Shown here: positions 1 to 8,077 of the stretch, piece by piece
Layout: each line of letters begins with the position of its first letter
Numbering within the stretch: the first letter of the stretch is position 1
Source: Polycladidibacter hongkongensis
Lineage (GTDB): Bacteria > Pseudomonadota > Alphaproteobacteria > Rhizobiales > Stappiaceae
Reading direction: 5' to 3'
DNA: 52,581 bases
Assembly: GCF_001561995.1 (NCBI RefSeq)
Contig: NZ_LLWC01000038.1
Span: 1 to 52,581, forward strand
Notes under the pieces: generated by a model
What the model saw: only the letters and a program-made list of their open reading frames with translations
Database searches by the model: none
Told to the model about the DNA's origin: nothing
Program-made: the position numbers and the translations under genes

Positions 1-3000
1 AGCTGCCATCAAGGGTGTCTTTGCCTTCACCGCCGCGCAAGGTGTCGTTGCCGCTGTCGCCGCGCAGATAGTCATCACCTGCACCGCCCTCAAGGGTGTC
101 ATCACCTTCGCCGCCGTAGAGGTTGTCTTTGCCCTCGCCGCCGCGCAGGGTGTCATCCCCCTTGCCGCCGGATATGCTGTCATCACCTGCACCGCCTTCA
201 AGGGTGTCGTTGCCGCCCTCCCCGTAGATGGCGTCATTGCCGCCAAGCCCGCGAATGGTGTTGTCCAGCGCCGAGCCTGTCAGGTGATCGCGACCATGAC
301 TGCCGACAACTCCCTCAATGCTGTGATAAATGTCTTCCGCAGCCGCGCCTGTATTCTTGGACAAGTCGGAAAGATTGACTGTTACGGCTGTTGAAGCATC
401 AGCGTAACTTGCCAAGTCATGCCCTTCACCGCCGTACAATTGATCTTTGCCGGCGCCGCCTTGAAGAGTATCGTCGCCAGTGTCGCCCATAAGGAGGTCA
501 TCACCTTCACCTCCCAGCAGGACATCATCCCCGAAACCACCTGATAGCCCGTCATCTCCTTCTTCGCCAGCAAGGTGATCGTCGCCATGGCCACCAGAAA
601 TGAGATCATTGCCGGAACCTGCAGTGACAGTGTCATCACCAAATCCGGACCAAATTAAATCCTCCCCTTCACCGGCGCTGACAGTGTCATCACCAAGGCC
701 CGTAACTATTTGATCGTTACCTGCACCAGCAATGACGGAATCATCGCTGTCAGAGCCAAAGAACACATCTGCGGCAACTGAGCCTTCGAAAGTGCCGTCA
801 GCTGCGGCCTTTACAAGTTTGCTTGTATCAAGGGTTAGGCTGTATCCAAACTTGATGGTTTCGATGGCATATCGACTATCAAAAGCGCGGTCAATTTTGA
901 CCAGTGTATTTGGCGCAATCTCGCCGCCGTCGGACTTTCCATTCAATGTAATGATAAGATCAAGACCGTCCTTTTGGAAGGAAACGTCATTCAAGTCTAC
1001 ATTCTGGGCGAACTGGAGCGTATCGTTGCCGCCGTTTATAGCAACGGTAGTGGTTGTTGTTCTCGTGCCGTAAACCGGCGTTTCGTAGTGATACCCCGCC
1101 AAAAATCTAGTTTCTGTAACCGTTGTCCTGGTGCCGTAATCCGAAATGCCAACAAGCTCATGTCCATAACCTACCAGATAAGTATCATCTCCGGTGCCAC
1201 CAAGAAGAACGTCTGTTCCTGCACCACCATCCAGCCTATCATTACCCGCACGTCCGCTAAGTACATCGTCACCGTGGTTGCCCTGTAGGCGGTTATTGCC
1301 AGCGTCGCCTTTTAGGCTATCGTCAAAAGCGGATCCGATTAGGCCTTCTACGCCTGAGTAGGTATCTCCAGCCGCATCGCCAGAGCTTCCGCGACCTGAG
1401 GCAAGGTCTGCCACTACAGCAGAAGTAGAAGTAGAGTAATCGGCGCGGTCGTCTCCCTCTCCACCAATGAGGGCATCCGCACCTTCAGCGCCGGCAAGCG
1501 TGTCGTTGCCCTTGCCGCCAGACAGAACATCGTTTCCTTTGCCGCCGTTTAACCAGTTGTCCAAGTCGTCACCGGTCAACCTGTCCGCATGAGCAGAGCC
1601 AATCAGCCCCTCAACGCCGGTGATGCTATCTCCTTCCGCATCACCTCCGCTGGCTTCGCCTGTCGTTAGATTGACAGTAACACCTGTGCTGCTGTTGGTG
1701 TAGAAAGCCAGATCAAATCCTTGCCATCCTTCAATCGTGTCAGCACCTGCACCGCCGATTAAAATGTCATAGCCGCCATTGCCGATCAGGTGATCGTCAC
1801 CCTCGCCGCCCGTCAGGATGTCCGCTTTGTTGCCACCTGACAGCCGATCATCGCCAGCAGCGCCGGCAAGGTATACAGCTTCTTCGCTCGCAGATGCATC
1901 AAAGTTGTCTGCCCCTTGAGTGCCAAAAGCATAAACGGATTTGTCAAAGGTGAGTGAATGCCCTTCACTCCCGCTAGCTGTAAATATCTTGGCGCCGCTA
2001 TTTGTTTCTATTTGGAAACCTTGGTCACTCTTGCTGAACTGATAACCATATTTGCCGGTAGCAAAGGCCACATCACCCACAGATAGGGTAGACCCATCAG
2101 CGCGCTTGGCCTGAGCTGTGCCATGTATCACGCTACCATCGGCAAGCGTTCTTCCGCTCCCCTCTGGATAGTCTAGTCCAATTTCGACAATGCCGTGTTC
2201 GTCCAGGGTGGCGAGTTCACCCTCATCAATGCGGCCATTGCTGTTCTTGTCCTGCCAAAGCTTGAAGTCCTGCCATTTGGCATCGTCTTTGTTAAAGACG
2301 CCATCCTTATTGCTGTCAAAGACTGTTGCAAGTGCTTGTAGATCTGTATCAGTGGTGTCTTCTTCAGTCAGATTAGCAAAGGCAATCTGGCTGGCACTGT
2401 GCATTTCACCATCCCCGTTCTTGTCCCAGAAGAGGAAAGCATCATCTTTGCCAGCCCATGCTGTGCTTTCTACAAAGCCGTCATCATCGCCGTCAAACAG
2501 GACGGGAGAGTCTGTTTGTTCAATAATTTCAACGCCATCACCATCAAGATCTATTACAACGGGAACTTTATTGTGTACCCGATAACCATCGGCCACATAG
2601 GTATGCAGATCTGCAACGGTAAAGTTATAGACGGTATGCAGCCCCGGAACTTCAGTAATCGACTGAATCGTGTGTAGGCTGCCATCGACCCGGACGATCT
2701 TGTCACCAACCTTGAAACTTCCGATCGGAGCGTATTCGCCAGCTTCGGTAAGGAAAGGGTGTTCTGGTGTGGTCTTGATGCCGTCAACGTCTATTACGCT
2801 CCGCTTACCATGAATAAAGAGGTCTGTTACCTCCCTTCCGACAAGCTCGCCAAAACCGTCAAACGCCATAACTAAGTCGCCAAGGTAGACATCTTCGATG
2901 GGTTTTTCTTTTCCAGACAAGAGGAGGATCCGTGTTCCTGCAGCAAAGCAGTTAAAGTCACCACTACTGCCGGTAGATCCAGTGGTACTGCCGCCCGAAG

Positions 3001-3763
3001 AGCCGCCCTTGCTACCTCCTGAGGAGCCGCCGCTGCCGCCGCCCGAAGAGCCGCCCTTGCTACCTCCTGAGGAGCCGCCGCTGCCGCCGCCAGAAGAGCC
3101 GCCCTTGCTACCTCCTGAGGAGCCGCCGCTGCCGCCGCCAGAAGAGCCGCCATCGCCCCCTCTTGGAGGAGAACCAGTATCACCACCGCCAGAGTCATCA
3201 CTGCCTCCGCTGCTGCTACCGCCGGTATTGCGCGGATGTGGCTCATCCGCCAAATCATCTTTCTTATGACCACCGTCTACTTTCTCTGAAGTTTTTGTTT
3301 TAATGGGATTTTCTTGCGTTTTTTGATTTTCTATTGCTTGTCCTAAAGTTTCTACAGCCGGTTTACCATCCCACGTATATGACATTTTAGTGTCATCTTT
3401 TGGATTACCATTGTAGTTAACGCTTGGCTCATTTAGGTCTCCACCAACATACGGAGAATTCTTTGCGCGATGCTCTAGTATTTCCTGATAATTGTCGATT
3501 GTCGCTTTTATATTGTTCGCTTCTTCATGAAGCTTGTTTACATCGTCTGCCACTTGTCCCGCAGTGCGACCTAGCTCAGCCGCATACAAGCCGGTTTTAG
3601 CGTTTCTAATCCCTTCTTTCGCAACATGATCCAAAAGACTGATGCCGGCAAGCGTAACATTGGTTATATTAGGAGAAACTGCTACGTGATTAGTATAGTC
3701 AGTTATAGCTTTTTGCTGCAATTCCGCGATTTCACGATCTGATTTGGTGAATATTTCAGTCAT
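1..3763 (-). CDS. RTX calcium-binding repeat protein with internal Hint domain (partial)
   Basis: The frame is open from an ATG at 3763 (preceded by an AAGAGGA ribosome site) to the left window edge, giving at least 1254 residues; the C-terminus lies outside. Order seen: a helical N-terminus of about 170 residues, a Lys/Asp-rich segment, a Gly/Ser linker made of 16-residue repeats (about 205-256), a Hint (hedgehog/intein) domain from Cys272 (CFAAGTRI) to His397-Asn398, an EF-hand-like calcium region (IDLDGDGVE, WDKNGDGEM, DSNKDGVFN), then many GGxGxDxLx nonapeptides to the edge. RTX repeats bind calcium outside the cell and normally mark type I secretion; no N-terminal signal peptide is seen. 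Hint domains self-cleave through an N-terminal Cys and a terminal Asn. Here HN is followed by Lys, not Cys/Ser/Thr, so cleavage rather than splicing is expected. The substrate or target is unknown. Confidence 0.9.
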   Translation of the reverse strand, partial: MTEIFTKSDREIAELQQKAITDYTNHVAVSPNITNVTLAGISLLDHVAKEGIRNAKTGLYAAELGRTAGQVADDVNKLHEEANNIKATIDNYQEILEHRAKNSPYVGGDLNEPSVNYNGNPKDDTKMSYTWDGKPAVETLGQAIENQKTQENPIKTKTSEKVDGGHKKDDLADEPHPRNTGGSSSGGSDDSGGGDTGSPPRGGDGGSSGGGSGGSSGGSKGGSSGGGSGGSSGGSKGGSSGGGSGGSSGGSKGGSSGGSTTGSTGSSGDFNCFAAGTRILLLSGKEKPIEDVYLGDLVMAFDGFGELVGREVTDLFIHGKRSVIDVDGIKTTPEHPFLTEAGEYAPIGSFKVGDKIVRVDGSLHTIQSITEVPGLHTVYNFTVADLHTYVADGYRVHNKVPVVIDLDGDGVEIIEQTDSPVLFDGDDDGFVESTAWAGKDDAFLFWDKNGDGEMHSASQIAFANLTEEDTTDTDLQALATVFDSNKDGVFNKDDAKWQDFKLWQDKNSNGRIDEGELATLDEHGIVEIGLDYPEGSGRTLADGSVIHGTAQAKRADGSTLSVGDVAFATGKYGYQFSKSDQGFQIETNSGAKIFTASGSEGHSLTFDKSVYAFGTQGADNFDASASEEAVYLAGAAGDDRLSGGNKADILTGGEGDDHLIGNGGYDILIGGAGADTIEGWQGFDLAFYTNSSTGVTVNLTTGEASGGDAEGDSITGVEGLIGSAHADRLTGDDLDNWLNGGKGNDVLSGGKGNDTLAGAEGADALIGGEGDDRADYSTSTSAVVADLASGRGSSGDAAGDTYSGVEGLIGSAFDDSLKGDAGNNRLQGNHGDDVLSGRAGNDRLDGGAGTDVLLGGTGDDTYLVGYGHELVGISDYGTRTTVTETRFLAGYHYETPVYGTRTTTTTVAINGGNDTLQFAQNVDLNDVSFQKDGLDLIITLNGKSDGGEIAPNTLVKIDRAFDSRYAIETIKFGYSLTLDTSKLVKAAADGTFEGSVAADVFFGSDSDDSVIAGAGNDQIVTGLGDDTVSAGEGEDLIWSGFGDDTVTAGSGNDLISGGHGDDHLAGEEGDDGLSGGFGDDVLLGGEGDDLLMGDTGDDTLQGGAGKDQLYGGEGHDLASYADASTAVTVNLSDLSKNTGAAAEDIYHSIEGVVGSHGRDHLTGSALDNTIRGLGGNDAIYGEGGNDTLEGGAGDDSISGGKGDDTLRGGEGKDNLYGGEGDDTLEGGAGDDYLRGDSGNDTLRGGEGKDTLDGS
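2997..3151 (-). repeat. 48-bp tandem repeat encoding a Gly/Ser linker
   Basis: Three full 48-bp units begin at 2997, 3045 and 3093, with a partial fourth from 3141. Each encodes 16 residues of the type KGGSSGGGSGGSSGGS in the large RTX/Hint gene. The units are almost identical at DNA level, so copy number may vary by slippage. The linker joins the N-terminal domain to the Hint domain. Confidence 0.9.
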
Positions 3764-3848
3764 AAAGAAAATCCTCTTAAATTCTACAACTTGAGATTGT
3801 ATTTATTGGCGCACTAAATACCTGTTTCTTAATTGAGTTACTTAAAAA

Positions 3849-4346
3849 CTAGGGTGCAGGTGATAGCGGTGGGAAAGCAGGCTCCCATTCACTCTCATCG
3901 TAGATTTCTTCTAATGATAGAGACGAAGCTGCAAGCACATAATCTTCGGGATTTGGTAGACGTTCACCGAATGGCCAGTGAAATGGAGCGCTGTCGCCGC
4001 CAGACACTGGCTTTAGCAATCCACCATCTGTGACGACAGCGCCAGCCGCGGTGATTACATCTGCGATGCAAATGTTTTGCCCATCTGCTGTGAAAAAACG
4101 GGTGTCCAATCGCAAAGTACCGCGTTCACTCACTTCAATTGAACCGTCAATTTCACAGCGTTTTCCGGCAACGACTTCTACCAACTGGTCATGTTCACTA
4201 CCAACTTCCTTGCCGGTAGATGCTCGGACCAAGCCGCCATCATCTCGTTGAATAACGCTATCGCTACGTAAGATATCGAGTATAGGCACATGCTGGCCCG
4301 CATACTCACCCTCAGCGCAATAAGTCGCATGTCCTGGCGTAATCAT
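3849..4346 (-). CDS. C-terminal half of a frameshift-split Hint-domain protein
   Basis: This 165-residue frame starts at an ATG that overlaps the stop of the upstream frame (TGATG). It begins with ITPGHATYC, which is the middle of a Hint_2-type domain, and continues with the family's usual second half (HVPILDILRSD, RASTGKEVGSEHDQ). The preceding frame ends with NFHA exactly where the family normally reads a His-x-Leu-Met/Val-x-Thr-Pro-Gly-His stretch. Adding one C to the CC of GCCTGATG restores one continuous domain (HALMITPGH). I therefore read this as the distal part of one gene with a one-base loss, not an independent protein. Re-initiation at the overlapping ATG could still produce it as a separate chain. 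The last 60 residues are acidic and proline-rich with no recognised motif. Confidence 0.6.
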   Translation of the reverse strand: MITPGHATYCAEGEYAGQHVPILDILRSDSVIQRDDGGLVRASTGKEVGSEHDQLVEVVAGKRCEIDGSIEVSERGTLRLDTRFFTADGQNICIADVITAAGAVVTDGGLLKPVSGGDSAPFHWPFGERLPNPEDYVLAASSLSLEEIYDESEWEPAFPPLSPAP

Positions 4347-5122
4347 CAGGCATGAAAATTAAAAATATGCCGGACATAGTTGGCCATCCTTCGGGTAACC
4401 CAGCCCGGTACCAGAGCACCATTCTTGTCATAGGATGTGACCACATCACCAGCGCGGATATCCTCAATCGGCTTGCTGCCACCTTCCCACATAGAAATCT
4501 GTGTGCCACCAAGAAAACACTCTTGCCGTAACCCTGATGCCAGACGTGCGGCTTCTTCTGCCGAAACAACGTAGGAGACATACTTCTTTACAACATTTCC
4601 TGGCTTAATGACCGTGATGTCAACTCTTACATAACCTTTACTTGGGTCATCAGTTTTTGAATATCTAGTTACTCTTGTAGTTCCATCAGGCGAGATGGCC
4701 ACTCTGTCATTCGATGACAAATTGCTGCCGCCGGCGCCATTAAGTGTTATCTTCGCTGATGCTCCTAATCCCTCAAAAAACGGCACGCCAACCCCAATAC
4801 CCAAGACAGGGACAAAATCACCGTTCTTATCGTAAACTAAGCCAACTTCTACCCCTCTGAAATTAACAGACCCCGATACTTCAAGACCATTTTTATGTGG
4901 AGAGAATTCAATGGACCCGCGTTTTCCTTTAGCTGACATCTCACTTAGGTAAGAAAGACCAGGCTTAGTCCAATTACCACTATTAAAATTAAGCTCAGAA
5001 GAAAAACTATAAGCAAATACGTTTGCTCCAACTATTACTTTATCTTTTACAATAGCATGCTGATAAACTTTTGTTCCATCCTCATAGGTTACAAGTAAAG
5101 GGCCGGTTTTGATATCGCTCAT
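4346..5122 (-). CDS. N-terminal part of a Hint-domain protein, interrupted by a frameshift
   Basis: The frame gives 258 residues. Residues 1-200 form a glycine-rich, beta-strand-like region of unknown function with alternating hydrophobic residues (VLGIGVGVPFFEGLGASAKI). From Cys202 a Hint_2-type domain starts (CFLGGTQISMWEGG, then KPIEDIRAGDVVTSYDKNG) and is cut by TGA at 4348-4346. The rest of the domain follows in the -1 frame (3849-4346). Only 2 bases separate this start from the stop of the 203-residue gene upstream, so the two are co-translated. Hint proteins of this type are common in Rhodobacterales and relatives, often secreted. Whether this copy is broken, mis-sequenced or expressed as two chains cannot be settled here. 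The N-terminal 200 residues could be an effector module or a structural domain. Confidence 0.7.
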   Translation of the reverse strand: MSDIKTGPLLVTYEDGTKVYQHAIVKDKVIVGANVFAYSFSSELNFNSGNWTKPGLSYLSEMSAKGKRGSIEFSPHKNGLEVSGSVNFRGVEVGLVYDKNGDFVPVLGIGVGVPFFEGLGASAKITLNGAGGSNLSSNDRVAISPDGTTRVTRYSKTDDPSKGYVRVDITVIKPGNVVKKYVSYVVSAEEAARLASGLRQECFLGGTQISMWEGGSKPIEDIRAGDVVTSYDKNGALVPGWVTRRMANYVRHIFNFHA

Positions 5123-5124
5123 GT

Positions 5125-5736
5125 TTAATTGTCCTCGACTATAGTATTGAAGAAATGATCAAAATTGTCTACAATATTCACAATTGTGGCAATATTGGGC
5201 AGATGATGCACTGAAATGAAGTAATAGCCCCCCTCTTTTTCGAAATAAGTAAAAGAGTCATAAACGACAGAAAGACTTTCGAAAATCCGCCTGTCTATCC
5301 CAAAATGATTTCTATCCATGTCTGATAGAGGTTTTCCGATCTTTTCACCGAGATCATGCAGTACTTTGGCTATTTCTTTGCTTTGAGGAATTCTTTCCAA
5401 ACAAGTTCGCATTTTTTTTGATAGTGATTTTGTTCCTACCACTAAGTAAATGTTTTGTTCGTCGTGTTCAGTATAGTATTCATCATGCAATGATCGGATA
5501 AGTGTATATCCATGCGCACGCAGCTGATCGGTTAAGCTGACATAAAGGTCAACCTTATTGTCATAGCAAAGTAAAACTTTGGCTTTGCGACCAATTTGTT
5601 TCTCCTGTGAATAAGAAGCCGTTACTTGTAGTAAGGTAAGTATAATAAAGCAGATGTATATATTATTTAATTTAAATTTGGATATTTGATGCCTTATTAG
5701 GAAAAATATTTCCTTAAACGTATTGCATGCGCTCAT
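5125..5736 (-). CDS. Small protein with N-terminal hydrophobic segment, unknown function
   Basis: The product is 203 residues. Residues 25-42 (IYICFIILTLLQVTASYS) form a single hydrophobic segment after a basic stretch, either a long signal peptide or a membrane anchor, so the rest is probably periplasmic. The remainder is charged and mixed alpha/beta, with two cysteines and no family I recognise. It lies 2 bases upstream of the Hint-domain gene, a spacing that usually means translational coupling. A role linked to that protein (for example immunity or export) is a guess from position only. Confidence 0.6.
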   Translation of the reverse strand: MSACNTFKEIFFLIRHQISKFKLNNIYICFIILTLLQVTASYSQEKQIGRKAKVLLCYDNKVDLYVSLTDQLRAHGYTLIRSLHDEYYTEHDEQNIYLVVGTKSLSKKMRTCLERIPQSKEIAKVLHDLGEKIGKPLSDMDRNHFGIDRRIFESLSVVYDSFTYFEKEGGYYFISVHHLPNIATIVNIVDNFDHFFNTIVEDN

Positions 5737-5837
5737 AAATAGACTTCCATTCTGTGTTCAATTTGAACAGTATTGGCCCATCAATTTCTGCTCAGGTTAT
5801 TCCGTTAGTTTGTATGCCTCGTTTGGCCACAATACAC

Positions 5838-6137
5838 CTAGGACGTAGACGCAACTATCCTGCGAGCGCCACGAACGTGGCGGTAGGCTGGAACGCTCTC
5901 CTGTTCCAGTTGCCCTTTTCTGATCATGTGAGCGGTTTCAATTCCATCGTCTGTGGCACCTAGGCCTCGGAATACCGTACCGCCAGAAAGCGCTCGTTGG
6001 TTGGCTCCAATGGTCGTATATTCTTTTGTGATATTATCCCGAAAAGTTACGTTGGCATGGCCAGAAGCGGAGAACCCGTCACCGATCAAACCGGAACTTC
6101 CATCAAATACGTTGAACTGTATTTCGTAGTCGGACAC
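5838..6137 (-). CDS. Short ORF, possibly truncated, unknown function
   Basis: This 99-residue frame starts with GTG at 6137, sharing one base with the stop (TAGTG) of the upstream 230-residue gene. The N-terminal 80 residues look like real protein (GHANVTFRDN, EYTTIGANQRALSGGTV, then ATDDGIETAHMIRKGQ). The GHA-x-V pattern recalls the His-containing strand of papain-like or NlpC/P60-type folds, but this is weak. The last 16 residues (RHVRGARRIVASTS) are basic and unlike the rest, next to a GCCACG/CGTGGC dyad, so the gene may have lost its 3' part by frameshift. No catalytic Cys is visible in what remains. Confidence 0.45.
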   Translation of the reverse strand: MSDYEIQFNVFDGSSGLIGDGFSASGHANVTFRDNITKEYTTIGANQRALSGGTVFRGLGATDDGIETAHMIRKGQLEQESVPAYRHVRGARRIVASTS

Positions 6138-6829
6138 TATTTCACCTCCAGCCGGAATATTGAAAAATCATTACATTTGTCGGTACCTAAAAGAGATACC
6201 CGTTTTCCATCAATTTGGTATTCAAACAAACTCTCGTAACCTTTGCCTCGAACCTCAAAAACCCGTCTTAGAGCTGTTTCGCGTATCTTGCTCTGCGATT
6301 GATCGAGCACGTTTGAAATTTGAAAGTTACCTTTAATTACTGCTACAGAAACAGATGCTGCTCGTAGATTACCCCAAAAATTTCTCTTTATTTTCAGAGA
6401 CACATCAACCGGAGAGTTCCATTTCCAAAATGTCGGCCACCACATTTCTTTAGTGGTTACATTACTTTCCGCTTGAAGGAGCGTTTCCTGAGCTTGTCTG
6501 AAACCCTCTTCCCATTCATTAAAGCCCAAGATGGCTATGTCATCACAAGAGACGTGGTGCTTAAATCCTTCGACATTAACATGGCGGATAATGTGCAAGG
6601 CCCTTACAGCCCCAACGTCTGCCGGAGGCGTGTTGGCGAGCTGCCTATCGCGCCCTAGTAGAATAGTTGCCGGACTATCTATTTGCACACGAAATAAGTC
6701 CACAAAAAATATCCTTAGATTACTAAGCGGATCACCCAGGGCGGTCGTTTTAGTTGGGAAAGTGAAAGATAGAAATACCGAAAAAAGCACCACTTTTAAA
6801 AAGAGGAGCATTTTTTTTTGCAGGATCAT
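6137..6829 (-). CDS. Exported protein of unknown function
   Basis: I place the start at the ATG at 6829 rather than 27 codons upstream. It has a GGAG site 10 bases before it and opens a clean signal peptide (MILQKKMLLFLKVVLFSVF, cleavage probably near TTALG). The product is 230 residues. The mature part is mixed alpha/beta, rich in aromatic residues (EMWWPTFWKWNSP), with two conserved-looking cysteines. I do not recognise the family. It is the first gene of the minus-strand group that continues through 5838-6137 to the Hint genes, so a periplasmic accessory role there is possible. Confidence 0.55.
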   Translation of the reverse strand: MILQKKMLLFLKVVLFSVFLSFTFPTKTTALGDPLSNLRIFFVDLFRVQIDSPATILLGRDRQLANTPPADVGAVRALHIIRHVNVEGFKHHVSCDDIAILGFNEWEEGFRQAQETLLQAESNVTTKEMWWPTFWKWNSPVDVSLKIKRNFWGNLRAASVSVAVIKGNFQISNVLDQSQSKIRETALRRVFEVRGKGYESLFEYQIDGKRVSLLGTDKCNDFSIFRLEVK

Positions 6830-7048
6830 TTGTAAGGCACTCCAAGAAAAAATTAGACAGCAATGTAAAGCCAACTCAGCTGGAACGACTAGGCGGGTCA
6901 ATTGTACCAATGTGCAGGGCGTTAGTACTATTTTGCATCTAATCGCAACAATTCTATCATCCTCGATGAATTAAACCTTGTGAGAAGCTTGCGCCCGGTG
7001 AGTTGCATTTAATTTGCCTTAATAATAAAAGAGCTGTGGCTTTTTAAG

Positions 7049-7067
7049 CCCCTTGTAAGGGGTTTTT
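7049..7067 (+). terminator. Rho-independent terminator-like hairpin
   Basis: CCCC-TTGTAA-GGGG stem-loop followed by TTTTT on the plus strand. No plus-strand gene is seen upstream in the window, so it may be a leftover of a deleted unit. Confidence 0.5.
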
Positions 7068-7170
7068 GTGCCTGCTGATGTGGGGCACGCGGTGCCTGAT
7101 TTCCTCTTCTTTGACGCTACAAATGTGCCTATCAGGGCGCATTTTCTGTTTTTTATCTTGACCACATTGG

Positions 7171-7260
7171 TTTCTCAAAGATTCTCGGTGTTTATCGATC
7201 TTTCTCGAAGTTTCTTAGTCTTTCTCGAAGTTTCTCAAACATTATTAAAACTTCTCATAG
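7171..7260. repeat. Nine 10-bp-phased T-rich units
   Basis: Consecutive 10-mers starting at 7171 mostly carry the core TTTCTC or a close variant: TTTCTCAAAG, ATTCTCGGTG, TTTATCGATC, TTTCTCGAAG, TTTCTTAGTC, TTTCTCGAAG, TTTCTCAAAC, ATTATTAAAA, CTTCTCATAG. The T-tracts recur once per helical turn, the classic arrangement for intrinsically curved DNA. The array ends 2 bp before the IS6 terminal repeat. Confidence 0.6.
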
Positions 7261-7262
7261 TT

Positions 7263-8071
7263 GGCACTGTCAGGTTGTTTACTGCTCTGAGATAGCGTAA
7301 TTACTTGCCATGTTTAATCTTGATGCATTCCCGGCTCTTAAAGGTTACCGTTTTCCTCGCAGCATTATAGGTTACGCCGTTTGGGCCTATCACCGGTTTG
7401 CCATGAGCCTGCGAGATGTTGAAGATCTTCTGGCCGCACGGGGAATAGTACTTTCCTACGAGACGATCCGGGATTGGGTGAACAAGTTCGGGCATTACTT
7501 TTCCGGTAGAATCCGACGCGACAGGCCAACTCCCAATGATAAGTGGCACCTGGATGAATGTGTCGTCAAGATCAATGGCAAAACGTATTGGCTGTGGCGT
7601 GCTGTTGACGAGAATGGCGATACCCTTGATACCCTGTTGCAGTCACGGCGCAACACGAAAGCCGCCAAGCGTTTCTTTTGTAAGCTTTTTAAGCGTTGGG
7701 GCATGCCGCGTGTTCTGGTCACAGACAAACTTGGGTCCTATGGCGCTGCGAAACGTGAGATCGCGCCGGATCTCGAGCACCGCCAACACAAAGGATTGAA
7801 CAATCGGGCCGAAGCCTCTCATCGCCATACACGACGACGAGAAGAGGTTATGGGTCGTTTCAAGTCTCCATGCCAAGCGCAGAGGTTTTTATCCGCACAC
7901 GATCAGGTAGCTGCAATTTTTCGTCCAAAACGTCACCGCCTTTCAGCCGCTTCTTTCCGCCATGCACGCGCTGATGCTTTTTGCTTATGGAACGACTACA
8001 CAGCCGAATTGCATGCTTAAAAAGGGCGATAACGCGGTTTTGCATTTACTTCGAAATAACCTGACGAAGCC
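7263..8071 (+). mobile_element. IS6-family insertion sequence, left copy (809 bp)
   Basis: The ends are imperfect inverted repeats: GGCACTGTCAGGTTGTTT at the left and GGCTTCGTCAGGTTATTT (read on the other strand) at the right, bounding one transposase gene. Size (809 bp) and a terminus starting GGCACTGT match the IS6/IS26 family. The 8-bp flanks (TCATAGTT outside, GGTTCATC inside) are not repeats of each other, so no target duplication survives. A second inverted copy is at 8824-9632. Confidence 0.88.
7310..8020 (+). CDS. IS6-family transposase (left copy)
   Basis: The 236-residue product is a DDE transposase of the IS6/IS26 type. The N-terminus holds a helix-turn-helix region (RDVEDLLAARGIVLSYETI). 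The catalytic triad is visible as Asp82 (WHLDECVVKINGK), Asp139 (VTDKLGSYGAAK) and Glu168 (NNRAEASHRHTRRRE). Length and layout are full for the family, so the gene looks intact. It starts about 47 bp inside the left terminal repeat. The protein differs from the right-hand copy at about 15 of 236 positions, so the two are related but not a recent duplication. Confidence 0.93.
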   Translation: MFNLDAFPALKGYRFPRSIIGYAVWAYHRFAMSLRDVEDLLAARGIVLSYETIRDWVNKFGHYFSGRIRRDRPTPNDKWHLDECVVKINGKTYWLWRAVDENGDTLDTLLQSRRNTKAAKRFFCKLFKRWGMPRVLVTDKLGSYGAAKREIAPDLEHRQHKGLNNRAEASHRHTRRREEVMGRFKSPCQAQRFLSAHDQVAAIFRPKRHRLSAASFRHARADAFCLWNDYTAELHA

Positions 8072-8077
8072 GGTTCA

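Larger units (their letters stand above)
6830..7262. other. Gene-free stretch between the minus-strand cluster and the left IS6 element
   Basis: About 430 bp without a convincing gene on either strand. It holds the promoter side of the minus-strand cluster, a terminator-like hairpin at 7049-7067, and the 10-bp-phased T-rich array at 7171-7260 that abuts the IS end. The hairpin reads on the plus strand although no plus-strand gene precedes it here. That suggests a gene was lost to the IS insertion or to a deletion. Confidence 0.5.

Noticed and set aside
2574-2950. Fully splicing intein in the RTX protein
   Set aside because: The residue after the terminal HN is Lys, not Cys, Ser or Thr, so the last splicing step lacks its nucleophile.
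2872-3273. Ala-rich and Pro-rich frames on both strands across the Gly/Ser linker
   Set aside because: They are other-frame readings of the 48-bp repeat in the RTX/Hint gene, which has a continuous frame with ribosome site and domains.
4320-4360. Programmed -1 frameshift in the split Hint gene
   Set aside because: The required shift is -1, but no canonical X-XXY-YYZ slippery heptamer is in frame before the stop; loss of one C is simpler.
5754-5963. Plus-strand ORF of 69 codons
   Set aside because: It lies opposite the short GTG-started minus-strand gene, lacks a ribosome site and has no family resemblance.
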